Shown: positions 1-8,146 of the stretch, in pieces | Numbering within the stretch: position 1 is the stretch's first letter | Layout: each line of letters begins with the position of its first letter | Assembly: GCA_944389025.1 (NCBI GenBank) | Contig: CALXKU010000004.1 | Coordinates: 62,001 to 126,000, forward strand | Direction: 5' to 3' | Length of the DNA: 64,000 nt | From: an uncultured Spirochaetaceae bacterium | GTDB lineage: Bacteria > Spirochaetota > Spirochaetia > Sphaerochaetales > Sphaerochaetaceae | Notes under the pieces: generated by a model | Told to the model about the DNA's origin: nothing | What the model saw: only the letters and a program-made list of their open reading frames with translations | The model's database searches: none | Position numbers and translations under genes: made by a program

Positions 1-270
1 TATCGACTCGTATCCTCCCCTCTCAGCTTCTCTTCTGGTTCTCTGCCTTCCATTGGATTTACTTTTCTTCAGGTGATCCTTATACCATGGCCCCCATTTT
101 TCGACGTCAATGTAATTCGCACCATCGATTGAGGCCATGGCTATTTTCCCTGATTTGGTCATGTAATTGATCGCCTGCCACGACACTCCCATCTGACGTG
201 CGAACTCGTTCTTGCTCACATAGAGGATGCCATTGCGTTTAAGCCTCTCTTTTTTTCTTTTTGTAGCCAT
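1..270 (-). CDS. Terminase small subunit-like HTH protein (partial)
   Basis: Open from an ATG at 270 to the window edge without a stop, so at least 90 residues and incomplete. Residues about 14-60 read like the winged-helix DNA-binding domain of lambda Nu1-type small terminases: a 'VSKNEFARQMGVSWQAINY' helix-turn-helix, then 'SGKIAM', 'IDGANYIDVEKW'. The tail is basic. In such phages it binds the packaging site and recruits the large terminase, which would lie beyond position 1. The start overlaps the upstream gene by 32 bases, suggesting translational coupling. It is transcribed away from the head genes, which is unusual for a terminase, so a regulatory DNA-binding protein is the alternative. 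Confidence 0.6.
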   Translation of the reverse strand, partial: MATKRKKERLKRNGILYVSKNEFARQMGVSWQAINYMTKSGKIAMASIDGANYIDVEKWGPWYKDHLKKSKSNGRQRTRREAERGGYESI

Positions 271-481
271 AATCAATATCCTCTTTCTCTATGTCATATA
301 CGCAGTCGGGAGTAGATAGTGTCAGGATATCGCAATCAAGTCCTATGAGTGCGGAATTTGAAATCCGGCATCCGCATTCCCTTAAATATCTGTATGTGGC
401 GCGAATTGAAGCGAAATGAAGAACCTTGGTTTCCGTTCCTTTTGTTATAGAAACCATCATCGGGGTGCCGGTCGTTCTCAT
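239..481 (-). CDS. Hypothetical 80-aa protein
   Basis: Product not recognised. The ATG at 481 is preceded by AAGGAGG at good spacing, which is why this start is preferred over an upstream in-frame ATG at 535. The product has a central stretch of aliphatic and Cys residues and a very basic C-terminus (KKKKRE). It is the first gene of a leftward pair with the HTH gene at 1-270 and is divergent from the late promoter at 525-585. Confidence 0.6.
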   Translation of the reverse strand: MRTTGTPMMVSITKGTETKVLHFASIRATYRYLRECGCRISNSALIGLDCDILTLSTPDCVYDIEKEDIDYGYKKKKREA

Positions 482-524
482 GCGAACCTCCTTGTGTTGA
501 CCCTGAAAATTACCGCATTTTGTG

Positions 525-585
525 TTCCGTTTCAATCCGTTTTGCTCCGTTCTGTTCCAACATGGGATTATAAATTTGGTATAAT
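525..585 (+). promoter_or_regulatory. Late promoter A with 10-bp phased repeats
   Basis: Four direct units at 525, 535, 545 and 555 share a TCCG or TTCC core and follow the pattern TTCCGTTTTG with a 10-bp period, so they lie on one face of the helix. A TATAAT box at 580-585 begins 25 bp after the start of the last unit. The gene's ATG at 593 lies 8 nt after the box, leaving almost no leader. The same geometry recurs at 21991-22041. No -35 hexamer is obvious, so the repeats probably bind an activator. Confidence 0.7.
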
Positions 586-592
586 TTAAAAT

Positions 593-859
593 ATGGCAAG
601 AAATAAGGAAAAAATAAAAAAGCTCATTGAAACTAAAAAAGAGGTGCTTTCAAAGTACGAAGATGCCCGGCTTGCCATACTCGCTACAGGACAGAGCTAT
701 CAGATAAAAAACGGGGACAATACAAGAGTCCTTACTTATGCGGATCTTGATTCGATAACGAGACTCATAGATCAGACCGAAGCGGAGATAGAAGTTCTTG
801 AAGATAAGCTTGAGGGTTGTACCGGACGCTCTATCATTATTGGAGGGGCATGGCGATGA
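593..859 (+). CDS. gpW/DUF6148-like small head protein
   Basis: An 88-aa helical protein whose 'ARLAILATGQSYQI' and 'TYADLDSI' segments resemble the small gpW/DUF6148-type proteins found just before portal genes, where they act in head assembly or head-tail joining. No Shine-Dalgarno site precedes the ATG; the -10 box of the late promoter ends 8 nt upstream, so translation is probably leaderless. The stop overlaps the portal start (ATGA). Confidence 0.65.
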   Translation: MARNKEKIKKLIETKKEVLSKYEDARLAILATGQSYQIKNGDNTRVLTYADLDSITRLIDQTEAEIEVLEDKLEGCTGRSIIIGGAWR

Positions 860-2364
860 GCAGCATATACTCCCCTTTGAAGACCACATCGACAGCTAAG
901 AATTTCCAAGCATTTTTCAATGTGGACCCCAATGCGTGGGTTTCAGCGGTTTTAAAAAGCTCTCTTGATGAATCTAAAAGGCTGTATAACGACTCTCCGA
1001 TACCGCATGCAATCATAGATACTCTTACTCGCTACGTAATAGGAACAGGGCTCACGCCGAAGAGCGCGCCAGATAGAAAATACTTAGGCTGGAGCGTGGA
1101 AGAAGGAAATGAGTTTACGCGCGAAGCGGAATCATTTTTCAATCTTATCACAGGCTCTTCTGATTTTGATTTCTATGGAAAGGATAATTTTCTTACTCTG
1201 CAACAGGAAGCATTTAAAACCATCCTCATTTCGGGAGACCTCCTGTTGCATAGAACCTACTCGGATAAGAGCAGAAGATATAAGCCGTATATTCAGCTTA
1301 TCTCTGGAGACTGGGTGAGAAATGCCGATATGAACGACACGAAGAGGAACACAGGTGGCGTCCTCTTTGATGAACGTGGTAAGGAAATCGGATATGAGAT
1401 TGCGCAAACTGATGATAACAGGCTGGATACGTTCTCTTCGAAAAAAGTGAGCAGGTACAACAGCAGAACCCACTTTAAGGAATTCGACCTGATAAAACTC
1501 CAAAGTCAGCAGAGCGGCCTCATAAGAGGCATTCCGCTCCTTAACCCCGTCAAAGAAAGCATTCTTCTCGTAACCTCTTTCGAAAGGAGCTATGTCACTA
1601 AAGCGTTAGTGCAATCCTTGATGACAGTGTTCCTTGAAAGTGAGCAGCAGACATCATCAATGCTCTCAGGAATGGACGCTATAAAAGAAGTAGCCATGCC
1701 TAAGTCACAGAATAGCGACATCGAAATGGGAAACGACATCGAGTTAGGTCCCGGCATTGTCGTGCGCCTTGCCCCCGGAGAGAAAGCCAATGTGGCAGAA
1801 TCCAAAATAGACGGTGCAGACTATGAGACTTTCATAAATAAAAATCTCGACATAATCGGAGCCGGTGCAGGGGGTGTACCAAGAGAGCTCATACTCCAGT
1901 CGTTCAACTCATCATATTCCGCTAGCAAAGGCACGCTGGCTTCTGCAGAAAAAGGTTTTGCGATCTACCGGTCTGAATTTCAGTCAAAATTCAATAAGCC
2001 TGTATGGGAACAGGTAGTGGACTATGGAATCAGAATCGGTGCTGTGCGTATGCCGAAGGGGTATCTTGATGACCCGCTAGTAAGAATGGCCGTTCTCAAT
2101 TGTAAATGGATAGGGCCCACCCCTGTGGCATTGGATCCAGTCAAAGAGGTGCAGGCGATGAAACTTGCCGTAGATGCACGATTCACAACGATGGAGCAGG
2201 CAATACAGCAGCTTAACGGAGGTAACTTTGATGAGACTCAGGACAGAATTGATAGGGAAAGAGAGCGAGTACCTTCCTCTTCGGTGACACAGCAAGACGC
2301 AATGCGGGAATACCCCGACAAGGAAGATGACGATGCAGAAGAAGAGGAGAAGGAAAAGAAATGA
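856..2364 (+). CDS. Phage portal protein (lambda gpB family)
   Basis: About 502 aa. It forms the dodecameric ring at the capsid vertex through which DNA passes and to which the tail joins. The N-terminal 'DESKRLYNDSPIPHAIIDTL' region, the central segment with 'GIPLLNPVKESI' and 'GAGAGGVPRELILQSFNSSYSASKGTL', and the acidic C-terminal tail match lambda-type portals in order and size. GGAGG at 842-846 suits the ATG at 856, which overlaps the previous stop; an ATG at 850 is also possible. It is directly followed by the maturation protease. Confidence 0.92.
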   Translation: MSSIYSPLKTTSTAKNFQAFFNVDPNAWVSAVLKSSLDESKRLYNDSPIPHAIIDTLTRYVIGTGLTPKSAPDRKYLGWSVEEGNEFTREAESFFNLITGSSDFDFYGKDNFLTLQQEAFKTILISGDLLLHRTYSDKSRRYKPYIQLISGDWVRNADMNDTKRNTGGVLFDERGKEIGYEIAQTDDNRLDTFSSKKVSRYNSRTHFKEFDLIKLQSQQSGLIRGIPLLNPVKESILLVTSFERSYVTKALVQSLMTVFLESEQQTSSMLSGMDAIKEVAMPKSQNSDIEMGNDIELGPGIVVRLAPGEKANVAESKIDGADYETFINKNLDIIGAGAGGVPRELILQSFNSSYSASKGTLASAEKGFAIYRSEFQSKFNKPVWEQVVDYGIRIGAVRMPKGYLDDPLVRMAVLNCKWIGPTPVALDPVKEVQAMKLAVDARFTTMEQAIQQLNGGNFDETQDRIDRERERVPSSSVTQQDAMREYPDKEDDDAEEEEKEKK

Positions 2365-3605
2365 AAATTGAAAATGGAAGAACGTATCTTGTCAGAGAGA
2401 ACTATGATGTCAATAGAACCGAGCATGCGGCATGGTGGTGGGATTTGGCAAGAACGGAAGACGGAATCGCCATGCTCAGCATGACAACGGAGCTTTCAAA
2501 TCATTATGAGACATGGTTCTTCGAGATTCCTCTATATAAGCAACTCTCTGCAAAAGTTGAAAGTCTTATGTCCAATGAGAACGTAAAAGCGATAATTCTC
2601 CTTCTGGACAGCCCGGGAGGGGATGTGTCAGGGCTATTCGAATGTGCAGACGCAATCTGGAACATGCACGAAGAGAAGCCCATATATGCATGTATCAACG
2701 GCGGCATGGCATGTTCCGCCGCGTATCTTCTTGCCGCTTCAACAGGAAAAATCTATGCGACAGAAACAAGTGAGATAGGCTCATGCGGGGTAATGTGCAC
2801 AGCGGTTAACAGCGATGGCTACTGGGAAAAACAAGGAATAAAAATAAAAAAATTCTTCTCTAAGAATGCAAAGAAAAAGAACCTCTCCCCTTTTAGCGAA
2901 GAGGGAGCTAAGACGACGCAGAAATCAATCGATCAGATTGAGGATTTCTACTATGAGAGACTTTCGGACTATAGGGGTATGGATAAGGAGAAATGCATAT
3001 CCGACTTTGGCGGAGGAGAAGTGTTTTTCGCAGCGGAAGCTCTTGATCGTGCAATGATCGATAAGGTTTGCACGCTTGACGAGCTTTTGACGGAGATAAG
3101 AGAGAGCATAACAGAGCAGCCAGTGGCTCCTGATGCGAATATTAATTTCAGTTCTCTTCAAAAAGAGGACGAAGGAGGGCTTTTAATGGGCGAGAAACCA
3201 GTATTGAGCCGTGAGGAGATTAGTGCGGCTCTAAAGGACTACCCGGACTTATTCGAGCCTTATTTGGAGGCGGGAGCCGAAAAAGAAAGGAAGCGAATTG
3301 CGGAACTCAACGCCGTAAGGAGTGAATGTACGGCAGCCATCATAGACAAAGCTTTGGAAGAGAAGAAAAGCCTCGCCGACATATCGGAGGAGCTCATTTC
3401 CGCCTACAAGGCTGAGAATGACAGGCTGAATGGCAGGGTCAAAGAGATGGAAGACAAACTTGCCGTCTTTGAGCCAATTAAGAATCAGGCAGAAAACACG
3501 CAGGAAGTGAAAATCCCTGCAGGAGCTTCCGCCGACAGGACGGCAGAGCAGAAAGGCTATGAAGCGGCAATTACGGTATTTGGCGGGAAGGAGGAAGTAA
3601 AATGA
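2361..3605 (+). CDS. S49-type head maturation protease with C-terminal scaffold
   Basis: The 414-aa product combines a ClpP/SppA-fold S49 peptidase (residues about 30-250) with a helical scaffold domain. 'LLLDSPGGDVSG' forms the oxyanion region, Ser119 in 'GGMACSAAYLL' is the likely nucleophile, and the Lys cluster at 171-173 before 'NLSPFSEEG' supplies the general base. The family cleaves scaffold and portal during prohead maturation. The C-terminal 140 residues are charged coiled coil and can be made separately from an internal start (see 3186-3605), as in lambda C/Nu3. The start overlaps the portal stop. Confidence 0.92.
   Translation: MKIENGRTYLVRENYDVNRTEHAAWWWDLARTEDGIAMLSMTTELSNHYETWFFEIPLYKQLSAKVESLMSNENVKAIILLLDSPGGDVSGLFECADAIWNMHEEKPIYACINGGMACSAAYLLAASTGKIYATETSEIGSCGVMCTAVNSDGYWEKQGIKIKKFFSKNAKKKNLSPFSEEGAKTTQKSIDQIEDFYYERLSDYRGMDKEKCISDFGGGEVFFAAEALDRAMIDKVCTLDELLTEIRESITEQPVAPDANINFSSLQKEDEGGLLMGEKPVLSREEISAALKDYPDLFEPYLEAGAEKERKRIAELNAVRSECTAAIIDKALEEKKSLADISEELISAYKAENDRLNGRVKEMEDKLAVFEPIKNQAENTQEVKIPAGASADRTAEQKGYEAAITVFGGKEEVK
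3186..3605 (+). CDS. Nested scaffold protein (Nu3-like internal start)
   Basis: An in-frame ATG at 3186, codon 276 of the protease gene, is preceded by GGAGGG six bases upstream. The resulting 139-aa product is the highly charged, helix-rich C-terminal part alone, beginning MGEKPVLSREE. Lambda makes its scaffold Nu3 from an internal start of gene C in exactly this arrangement. That internal initiation occurs here is inferred from the ribosome site and the domain boundary. Confidence 0.72.
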   Translation: MGEKPVLSREEISAALKDYPDLFEPYLEAGAEKERKRIAELNAVRSECTAAIIDKALEEKKSLADISEELISAYKAENDRLNGRVKEMEDKLAVFEPIKNQAENTQEVKIPAGASADRTAEQKGYEAAITVFGGKEEVK

Positions 3606-4054
3606 TGGAATCATACGTTGTTAACCCGGCTGCGAAAGAGTATCAGCTCGATACCATCTATTCTGAGGAAGTGGTAGTAAGAAGCAATGCCGCGGTAGAG
3701 GGTGCGAAGGCTGGACACCCGCTCTTCTGGAATGCTACTAACGAGGCGTTTGAAGCGTTTCCAGTGAATACGGAACTTACAGGAAAGACGGGAGCAGTTG
3801 TAATACTGCTGGAGGATATCGATATTCCGAAGTATACGGCCGCAGTCGCTGAGCCACTAGCAGCCGCAACAGGAGAAATAACCGTAAGGGCCATTGTTTC
3901 AGGAAATGTATACAAGGATTTTGTAAGAACAGCTGGAATCACGGAGGAGTATCTCCCCGATAATGCTTTCGCAGCGCTTGAAGGAAGGATACTTTTCCTT
4001 GAAATCGAGAATTACGGAGATCTTGCAGAGAAAACCGAAGAGGAGGAAGACTGA
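3602..4054 (+). CDS. Capsid decoration protein (lambda gpD-like)
   Basis: 150 aa, located between scaffold/protease and major capsid genes as gpD is in lambda. The sequence pattern of a head decoration protein is visible: 'GAKAGHPLFWNATNEAFEAF', 'GAVVILLEDIDI', 'GEITVRAIVSGNVYKDFV'. These proteins trimerise on the outside of the expanded capsid and stabilise it. The very acidic tail is unusual in length. The start overlaps the protease stop (ATGA) and follows GGAGG. Confidence 0.85.
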   Translation: MMESYVVNPAAKEYQLDTIYSEEVVVRSNAAVEGAKAGHPLFWNATNEAFEAFPVNTELTGKTGAVVILLEDIDIPKYTAAVAEPLAAATGEITVRAIVSGNVYKDFVRTAGITEEYLPDNAFAALEGRILFLEIENYGDLAEKTEEEED

Positions 4055-5136
4055 TGATTGCAGCACTTGATTATGACATTATAAACAATGGTCTCTGGGC
4101 GGCTGTTGAAAAATCCCTGATAAAAGTCCCACAGTTCACTTTTCTTACAAGTTATCTTTTCGGGCTTCAGCCTAGGGCGACGGACGGCGACTTCATCGAA
4201 CTGACAAGTCAGGAAATTGGACAGCCGGAGCTCCCGGAGCAGACAAAGAAGTACACAGACCCGTTGCTTACAAACTATCAGAGCGGATTCGCTGGCGACT
4301 TCATATATCCGCAGTATTATCTGCATGAGGAGCCAGTGGACCTTTCCGATCTCACAAGGCGTGTTTCTATGAATGAGCCGATTAATGCGCCATGGTCATA
4401 TGAGCAAAGGGCTATATACCGTCTTGGAGAGAAAATCGAGACAAAGAAAGAGCAGTTCGCCGTTGCAAAAGAGAAGATGTGTGCCGATCTGATTTTCAAA
4501 GGCAAATATAGCACGATGGACCACGGAGACCAGAGCTCAAGAGTTAAGAAGGAACTCAAGAGCATAGATGCCTCCAGCAGTTGGGCAACAGATCCTATCG
4601 ATGCTCTTACCAGTGCCGCTGATAAGATATTCAGTGTCGGAGGAATTGTTCCAAATGTTCTTATTATGCACCCCAAGGATGTCCCATCCCTCATCAACAA
4701 TTCAAAGATTCAACAGATCCTTGACAACAGAAGGATGGAGCTTGGTTCAATCAGGCCGGGGGCTCTTAATAAAGAAAATGGTGCCAGCTGGATTGGCTAC
4801 ATAGTTCTCCCGTCAATAGGAACAGTCGAGGTGTGGTCATATAGGGGCAATTATGTTGAAAAAAGAGGAAGCGCCCCTGTGGATGTCATCCCCAGAGGCT
4901 CGGCGTACTTCGGTACTTCCGACATCGGAAAAATCGGGTATTGTGGGCTTCTTGCGAAAAAGGCGACGGCGAGAGGAAATGTACAGGACAAGATTGCTGC
5001 TGAGGAGCGCTATACGGTCTACACAGAGGATAGAGGAGATCTTGTCAAGCCTATTCTTCAGGCACAGACCTCCCCTGCCGCAATCATAACCAAGCCGGCT
5101 AATTTCGGCATTGTGACAGGAATCCCTGAGGCATGA
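4054..5136 (+). CDS. Major capsid protein (lambda gpE family)
   Basis: 360 aa, the size and order expected for the HK97-fold major capsid protein of lambda-type phages. Family signatures include 'LFGLQPRATDGDFIELTSQE', 'PQYYLHEEPVDLSDLTRR' (compare the lambda gpE P-domain region), 'QRAIYRLGEKIETKKEQ' and the C-terminal 'KIGYCGLLAKKATARGN'. It begins directly on the previous gene's stop (TGATG). It should be the most abundant product of the operon. Confidence 0.92.
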   Translation: MIAALDYDIINNGLWAAVEKSLIKVPQFTFLTSYLFGLQPRATDGDFIELTSQEIGQPELPEQTKKYTDPLLTNYQSGFAGDFIYPQYYLHEEPVDLSDLTRRVSMNEPINAPWSYEQRAIYRLGEKIETKKEQFAVAKEKMCADLIFKGKYSTMDHGDQSSRVKKELKSIDASSSWATDPIDALTSAADKIFSVGGIVPNVLIMHPKDVPSLINNSKIQQILDNRRMELGSIRPGALNKENGASWIGYIVLPSIGTVEVWSYRGNYVEKRGSAPVDVIPRGSAYFGTSDIGKIGYCGLLAKKATARGNVQDKIAAEERYTVYTEDRGDLVKPILQAQTSPAAIITKPANFGIVTGIPEA

Positions 5137-5144
5137 GGTGATGA

Positions 5145-5504
5145 ATGTTCGGTTTTCAGAAGCAGTGGCAAGGCATACTCGCCAACGGAGCGTTTTCTCA
5201 GAAAGCACATATTGTGACAGCCATAGGGAAAGAATTTGATATCAAAGGAGTCTTTTCCAGTGGAACATACGGCGAAGCCGATGAGGCACGATATGTGAGA
5301 AAAAAAGCTCTGAAAGCTCAGTTCTTTGAAATCTCCGCTCTGTCACTCGATGAGCTCGGGGTAGACAAGGACGAGCTGTTAAGAGCAACCGTCACAGTAG
5401 GGCGCTATGGCGATTACGATGCTTCCGATGCCGAACAGCTTACTTTCAAGGTGTTTCGTCTTATGGGCAACGATTCCGATGTGATAGACATGGAGCTTAC
5501 ATGA
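5145..5504 (+). CDS. Head-tail connector (gpFII-like), tentative
   Basis: 119 aa, beta-rich, between the capsid gene and the tail completion gene. This is the position of head completion/stopper proteins, and the assignment rests mainly on order and size. The start has a GGTG Shine-Dalgarno immediately after the capsid stop. Confidence 0.6.
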   Translation: MFGFQKQWQGILANGAFSQKAHIVTAIGKEFDIKGVFSSGTYGEADEARYVRKKALKAQFFEISALSLDELGVDKDELLRATVTVGRYGDYDASDAEQLTFKVFRLMGNDSDVIDMELT

Positions 5505-5505
5505 T

Positions 5506-6108
5506 ATGGCCAATCCAGAGTTCACAGTAAATCTTAGTGATGCCGGCTTTGATAATTTCATAAGATCGCTGAAGGAGAAGCAGCTGATAATCGGAAACAA
5601 GATTCCGATGAATGCGGTAGCTAACACGGCGGCAATAGGAAGAAGAGCCAGCGAAAGGTCTGTTATTTCATCAAGCTTCAGGATGGGAATCCCTCAGCAA
5701 CGGGGTAATGGGCGGAGAGAGAGTTCCGGAACATTCTCGAAATGGTCTGGAGAAGTCGGAGGCTGGGTTTCTTCCACAAGCCGTAACAAACTCGGAGAGC
5801 CACGGCGGATGGGCAATTTCTCTTTCGAAAGCCTGAAAAGGCGAACAAGGACGGGCGGAGTCAGGGTGGCAGAAATGGCATATGCTAGATATACGCATCT
5901 GCTTGCCAATCTTTTTGAACGCCCCGCCTTGTTCTCCCGCTCCTCGCCTGTTGTAGGCCCTCTCTGGGGCAAGAAAGCACGATACATGGCCGGAGACACA
6001 AGAGGAGCCATCCCCGTGCTTTCATCTATCACATCAGTCATGAGAGTATCCATGCCGGAAGCGATAAGACGAACAGAACAGAAATATATGAAGGAGCTTG
6101 AGAAATGA
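5506..6108 (+). CDS. Tail completion protein (HK97 gp10 / gpZ-like)
   Basis: 200 aa, basic. The N-terminal 'FDNFIRSLKEKQLIIGNKIPMNAVANTAAIGRRASERSV' pattern is that of the minor tail proteins that act at the head-tail interface. It sits between the connector and the tail terminator, as expected. It begins two bases after the previous stop and its own stop overlaps the next start. Confidence 0.65.
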   Translation: MANPEFTVNLSDAGFDNFIRSLKEKQLIIGNKIPMNAVANTAAIGRRASERSVISSSFRMGIPQQRGNGRRESSGTFSKWSGEVGGWVSSTSRNKLGEPRRMGNFSFESLKRRTRTGGVRVAEMAYARYTHLLANLFERPALFSRSSPVVGPLWGKKARYMAGDTRGAIPVLSSITSVMRVSMPEAIRRTEQKYMKELEK

Positions 6109-6581
6109 CACTTGCGGACGCACTTGATGAGGTAAGAGTTGCCGTAGCAAAAGGATTCAATACGTATCTTTCAAAGAATCTGAAAAATCCGGACGATTAT
6201 TTACCTTTGACATATACCGAGTTCGTGCCAGATCCCGAAGCTTCAAGATGTGAAATGGGGATATACACGGCATCGGGTTCTGGTGCGACATTCAAAAAGG
6301 ATGGCGACCGCTCGATAACTTATGTAACCCTCGACTGCATCATTGATGACCTTCATGAACATAGCACGCTCCCTGAGAAGTATCTTGCCCTTCTCATCGA
6401 ATATCTTGATTCTTTTACGTTCGGAATTATAAGCAAGACGGACGCGGGGGATCTTGTGCGTGTTGATTTGGGGCAGCAGGTGAACGCTTTCGCCTTAAGC
6501 CTGGAAATAATATTCCGCATCGATGCGGATTTCGACGATTATTGCAAGGCTGATTATTACAATGACCCGTTTAGGGACTAA
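6105..6581 (+). CDS. Tail terminator protein (gpU-like), tentative
   Basis: 158 aa, acidic. Its position between the tail completion protein and the tail tube protein, together with size, suggests the ring that ends tail tube polymerisation. No strong motif is visible. Translation is coupled to the preceding gene (ATGA overlap). Confidence 0.55.
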   Translation: MTLADALDEVRVAVAKGFNTYLSKNLKNPDDYLPLTYTEFVPDPEASRCEMGIYTASGSGATFKKDGDRSITYVTLDCIIDDLHEHSTLPEKYLALLIEYLDSFTFGIISKTDAGDLVRVDLGQQVNAFALSLEIIFRIDADFDDYCKADYYNDPFRD

Positions 6582-6602
6582 TCAGCAAACTAGGAGGAAA
6601 AC

Positions 6603-7298
6603 ATGTCAATAACACCTGATTTTTTTGATGTTAAAGGCGGAAGACAGAGTGTCGTATATCTTGCTTCCAGCGCGGAGGAGAAGGCAACGACAATCAAGAG
6701 GGGAAAATTCTACTGGATAGCTGCGAAAGCGGCAACAGGTTCTATTTTTGGAGATATGAAAGTAGGAAGGGCGTTCTATGCCGCAAAAGAATCCGAAACC
6801 CTTGCTGAAGGGGATGAGTGCTATGAGATCTCGCTGGAACTGCTGGGACAGGCGAACTCGAAAGAGCTCAGTTTCAGCAAAGAGGCCATGGACGTAACCT
6901 GTGATAAGGATGATCTTGCGAACTATTCAAGCGACGGAATCGTTACCATCTCTGGAAGCGTGAACGGATACAATCTTGCAGACAGAGGCTATACGGCAAT
7001 CAAGAAACTGCGCCAGATGTTCAGCGATGTGACAGTTATCACAAGCGAAGGAATAACCACTTATGAGGCGAACACTACAAAGAAATGCGTGCTTTTCTTC
7101 TTCTGGGATATAAGAGATGCGAAGGATGGAGACACCGTGATGGTTCATCAGGTTCCCGCATTCGTAACGGAAATGGGACTCGGCTCCGAATACGGCAGCG
7201 GGCAGACAATGGATCTTAGCATTCAGGGGTGTGCGTCCGATGAGGAAGGACATCTTTTCGGCTATTCGGAAATCGAATTCCATAAGCCTGCGGCATGA
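6603..7298 (+). CDS. Major tail tube protein
   Basis: 231 aa, beta-rich with Gly/Asp turns such as 'TISGSVNGYNLADRGYTAIKKL', typical of tail tube subunits (gpV-like) that polymerise around the tape measure. AGGAGG precedes the start. It is followed by a strong hairpin (7311-7335) that probably lowers expression of the tail chaperone genes relative to this abundant structural protein. Confidence 0.75.
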   Translation: MSITPDFFDVKGGRQSVVYLASSAEEKATTIKRGKFYWIAAKAATGSIFGDMKVGRAFYAAKESETLAEGDECYEISLELLGQANSKELSFSKEAMDVTCDKDDLANYSSDGIVTISGSVNGYNLADRGYTAIKKLRQMFSDVTVITSEGITTYEANTTKKCVLFFFWDIRDAKDGDTVMVHQVPAFVTEMGLGSEYGSGQTMDLSIQGCASDEEGHLFGYSEIEFHKPAA

Positions 7299-7310
7299 GA
7301 TGAGCTGACA

Positions 7311-7335
7311 GATGGGGTGCTCACACCACCCCATC
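7311..7335 (+). terminator. Intercistronic hairpin after tail tube gene
   Basis: A perfect 9-bp stem (GATGGGGTG / CACCCCATC) with a 7-nt loop lies in the 67-bp gap before the tail chaperone gene. A second short hairpin CATCATG/CATGATG follows. There is no U-run, so it looks like an attenuator or an mRNA-stabilising structure rather than a full terminator. Confidence 0.6.
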
Positions 7336-7365
7336 ATGAAACCATGATGAAGGAGAAAGAGAGAA

Positions 7366-7773
7366 ATGAATCTTACACTCAATGTGAAGAATATTAACGA
7401 GATTAAAACGGACACGAAAACAACACGTACCATGGAATATGTAATACCTGGGCACGAGGGAGAGACACCGATAAAAGTTACCTACAAGCCGATAAGAAAC
7501 GGTGAAATGCCTTCTTTTTTTACCCCGTCCGAGGATGGCGGATCGATTAATATGCGTTTGATATTCTCTAAGAAGGTAGTCAAAATTGAGAATTTCAGTA
7601 TTTTGGATCGCGAGGGGAATAAGAAAGAACTTAAAAATGCGGATGATGTGCTTTCTCTTCCTCTTATCCCTGAGATAGAAGTGTTCATCGGTTCGGTGTT
7701 CGGCAGAATTTACAACGAATCGTTACTTACGGAGGATGAGGAAAAAAACTCAGAATCGGCTACCAGTGCGTAA
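7366..7773 (+). CDS. Tail assembly chaperone, short form (gpG-like)
   Basis: 135 aa, between tail tube and tape measure genes, where siphophages encode a chaperone pair that coats the tape measure protein. The short product ends at the TAA of 7771-7773, eight codons after the slippery sequence. A strong AAGGAG lies upstream. Confidence 0.75.
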   Translation: MNLTLNVKNINEIKTDTKTTRTMEYVIPGHEGETPIKVTYKPIRNGEMPSFFTPSEDGGSINMRLIFSKKVVKIENFSILDREGNKKELKNADDVLSLPLIPEIEVFIGSVFGRIYNESLLTEDEEKNSESATSA

Positions 7774-8135
7774 GGGCGGGCCTTCTGAACGGCGAAATTC
7801 AGGAAGGGGATCTGGGACCGTTCGCAGAAGGTGTGAAGATAAGAGGGGTCTATGATGATGACGGCAACCTCCTGAACCTACTCTTCAAGTCTGATGTTCA
7901 GTTTCTTAAAACACGTTTCTTTGCCCGGAGCTGGCAGCTTTACTCGGACTGGACCCTTTTTAAAATGCTACCTCATGGAAAAGGTACTACGAAAGAGAAT
8001 GCCTCTGTGATTTCAATAATACGCATTCTCTCTGAAGAGGCAAACCTTTGGGACCAGTGGGACATGGATAACAGAATGAAAAAGCACTCCTCAGGAAAGA
8101 GGAAAGGCGGTTCTGTTACAGATCCCATGAAATAA
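7366..8135 (+). CDS. Tail assembly chaperone, -1 frameshift fusion (gpGT-like)
   Basis: Reading 0 frame to the heptamer at 7743-7749 and then -1 gives one continuous 256-aa product. Beyond the slip the frame reads LRIGYQCVRAGLL and runs without a stop into the long open frame ending at 8135. A second, independently started gene would have to use GTG at 7833 without a convincing ribosome site. The G/GT arrangement of lambda makes a minor fusion in a fixed ratio needed for tail assembly. Ratio and use are inferred, but heptamer, frame and position all agree. Confidence 0.8.
7743..7749 (+). other. Programmed -1 frameshift site A AAA AAC
   Basis: The heptamer follows the X XXY YYZ rule in the correct phase: codons GAA AAA AAC in the 0 frame, re-paired as AAA AAA. 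It is one of the most efficient bacterial slip sequences. A downstream stimulatory structure was not worked out. Confidence 0.8.
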
Positions 8136-8146
8136 GGACAGCAAGC

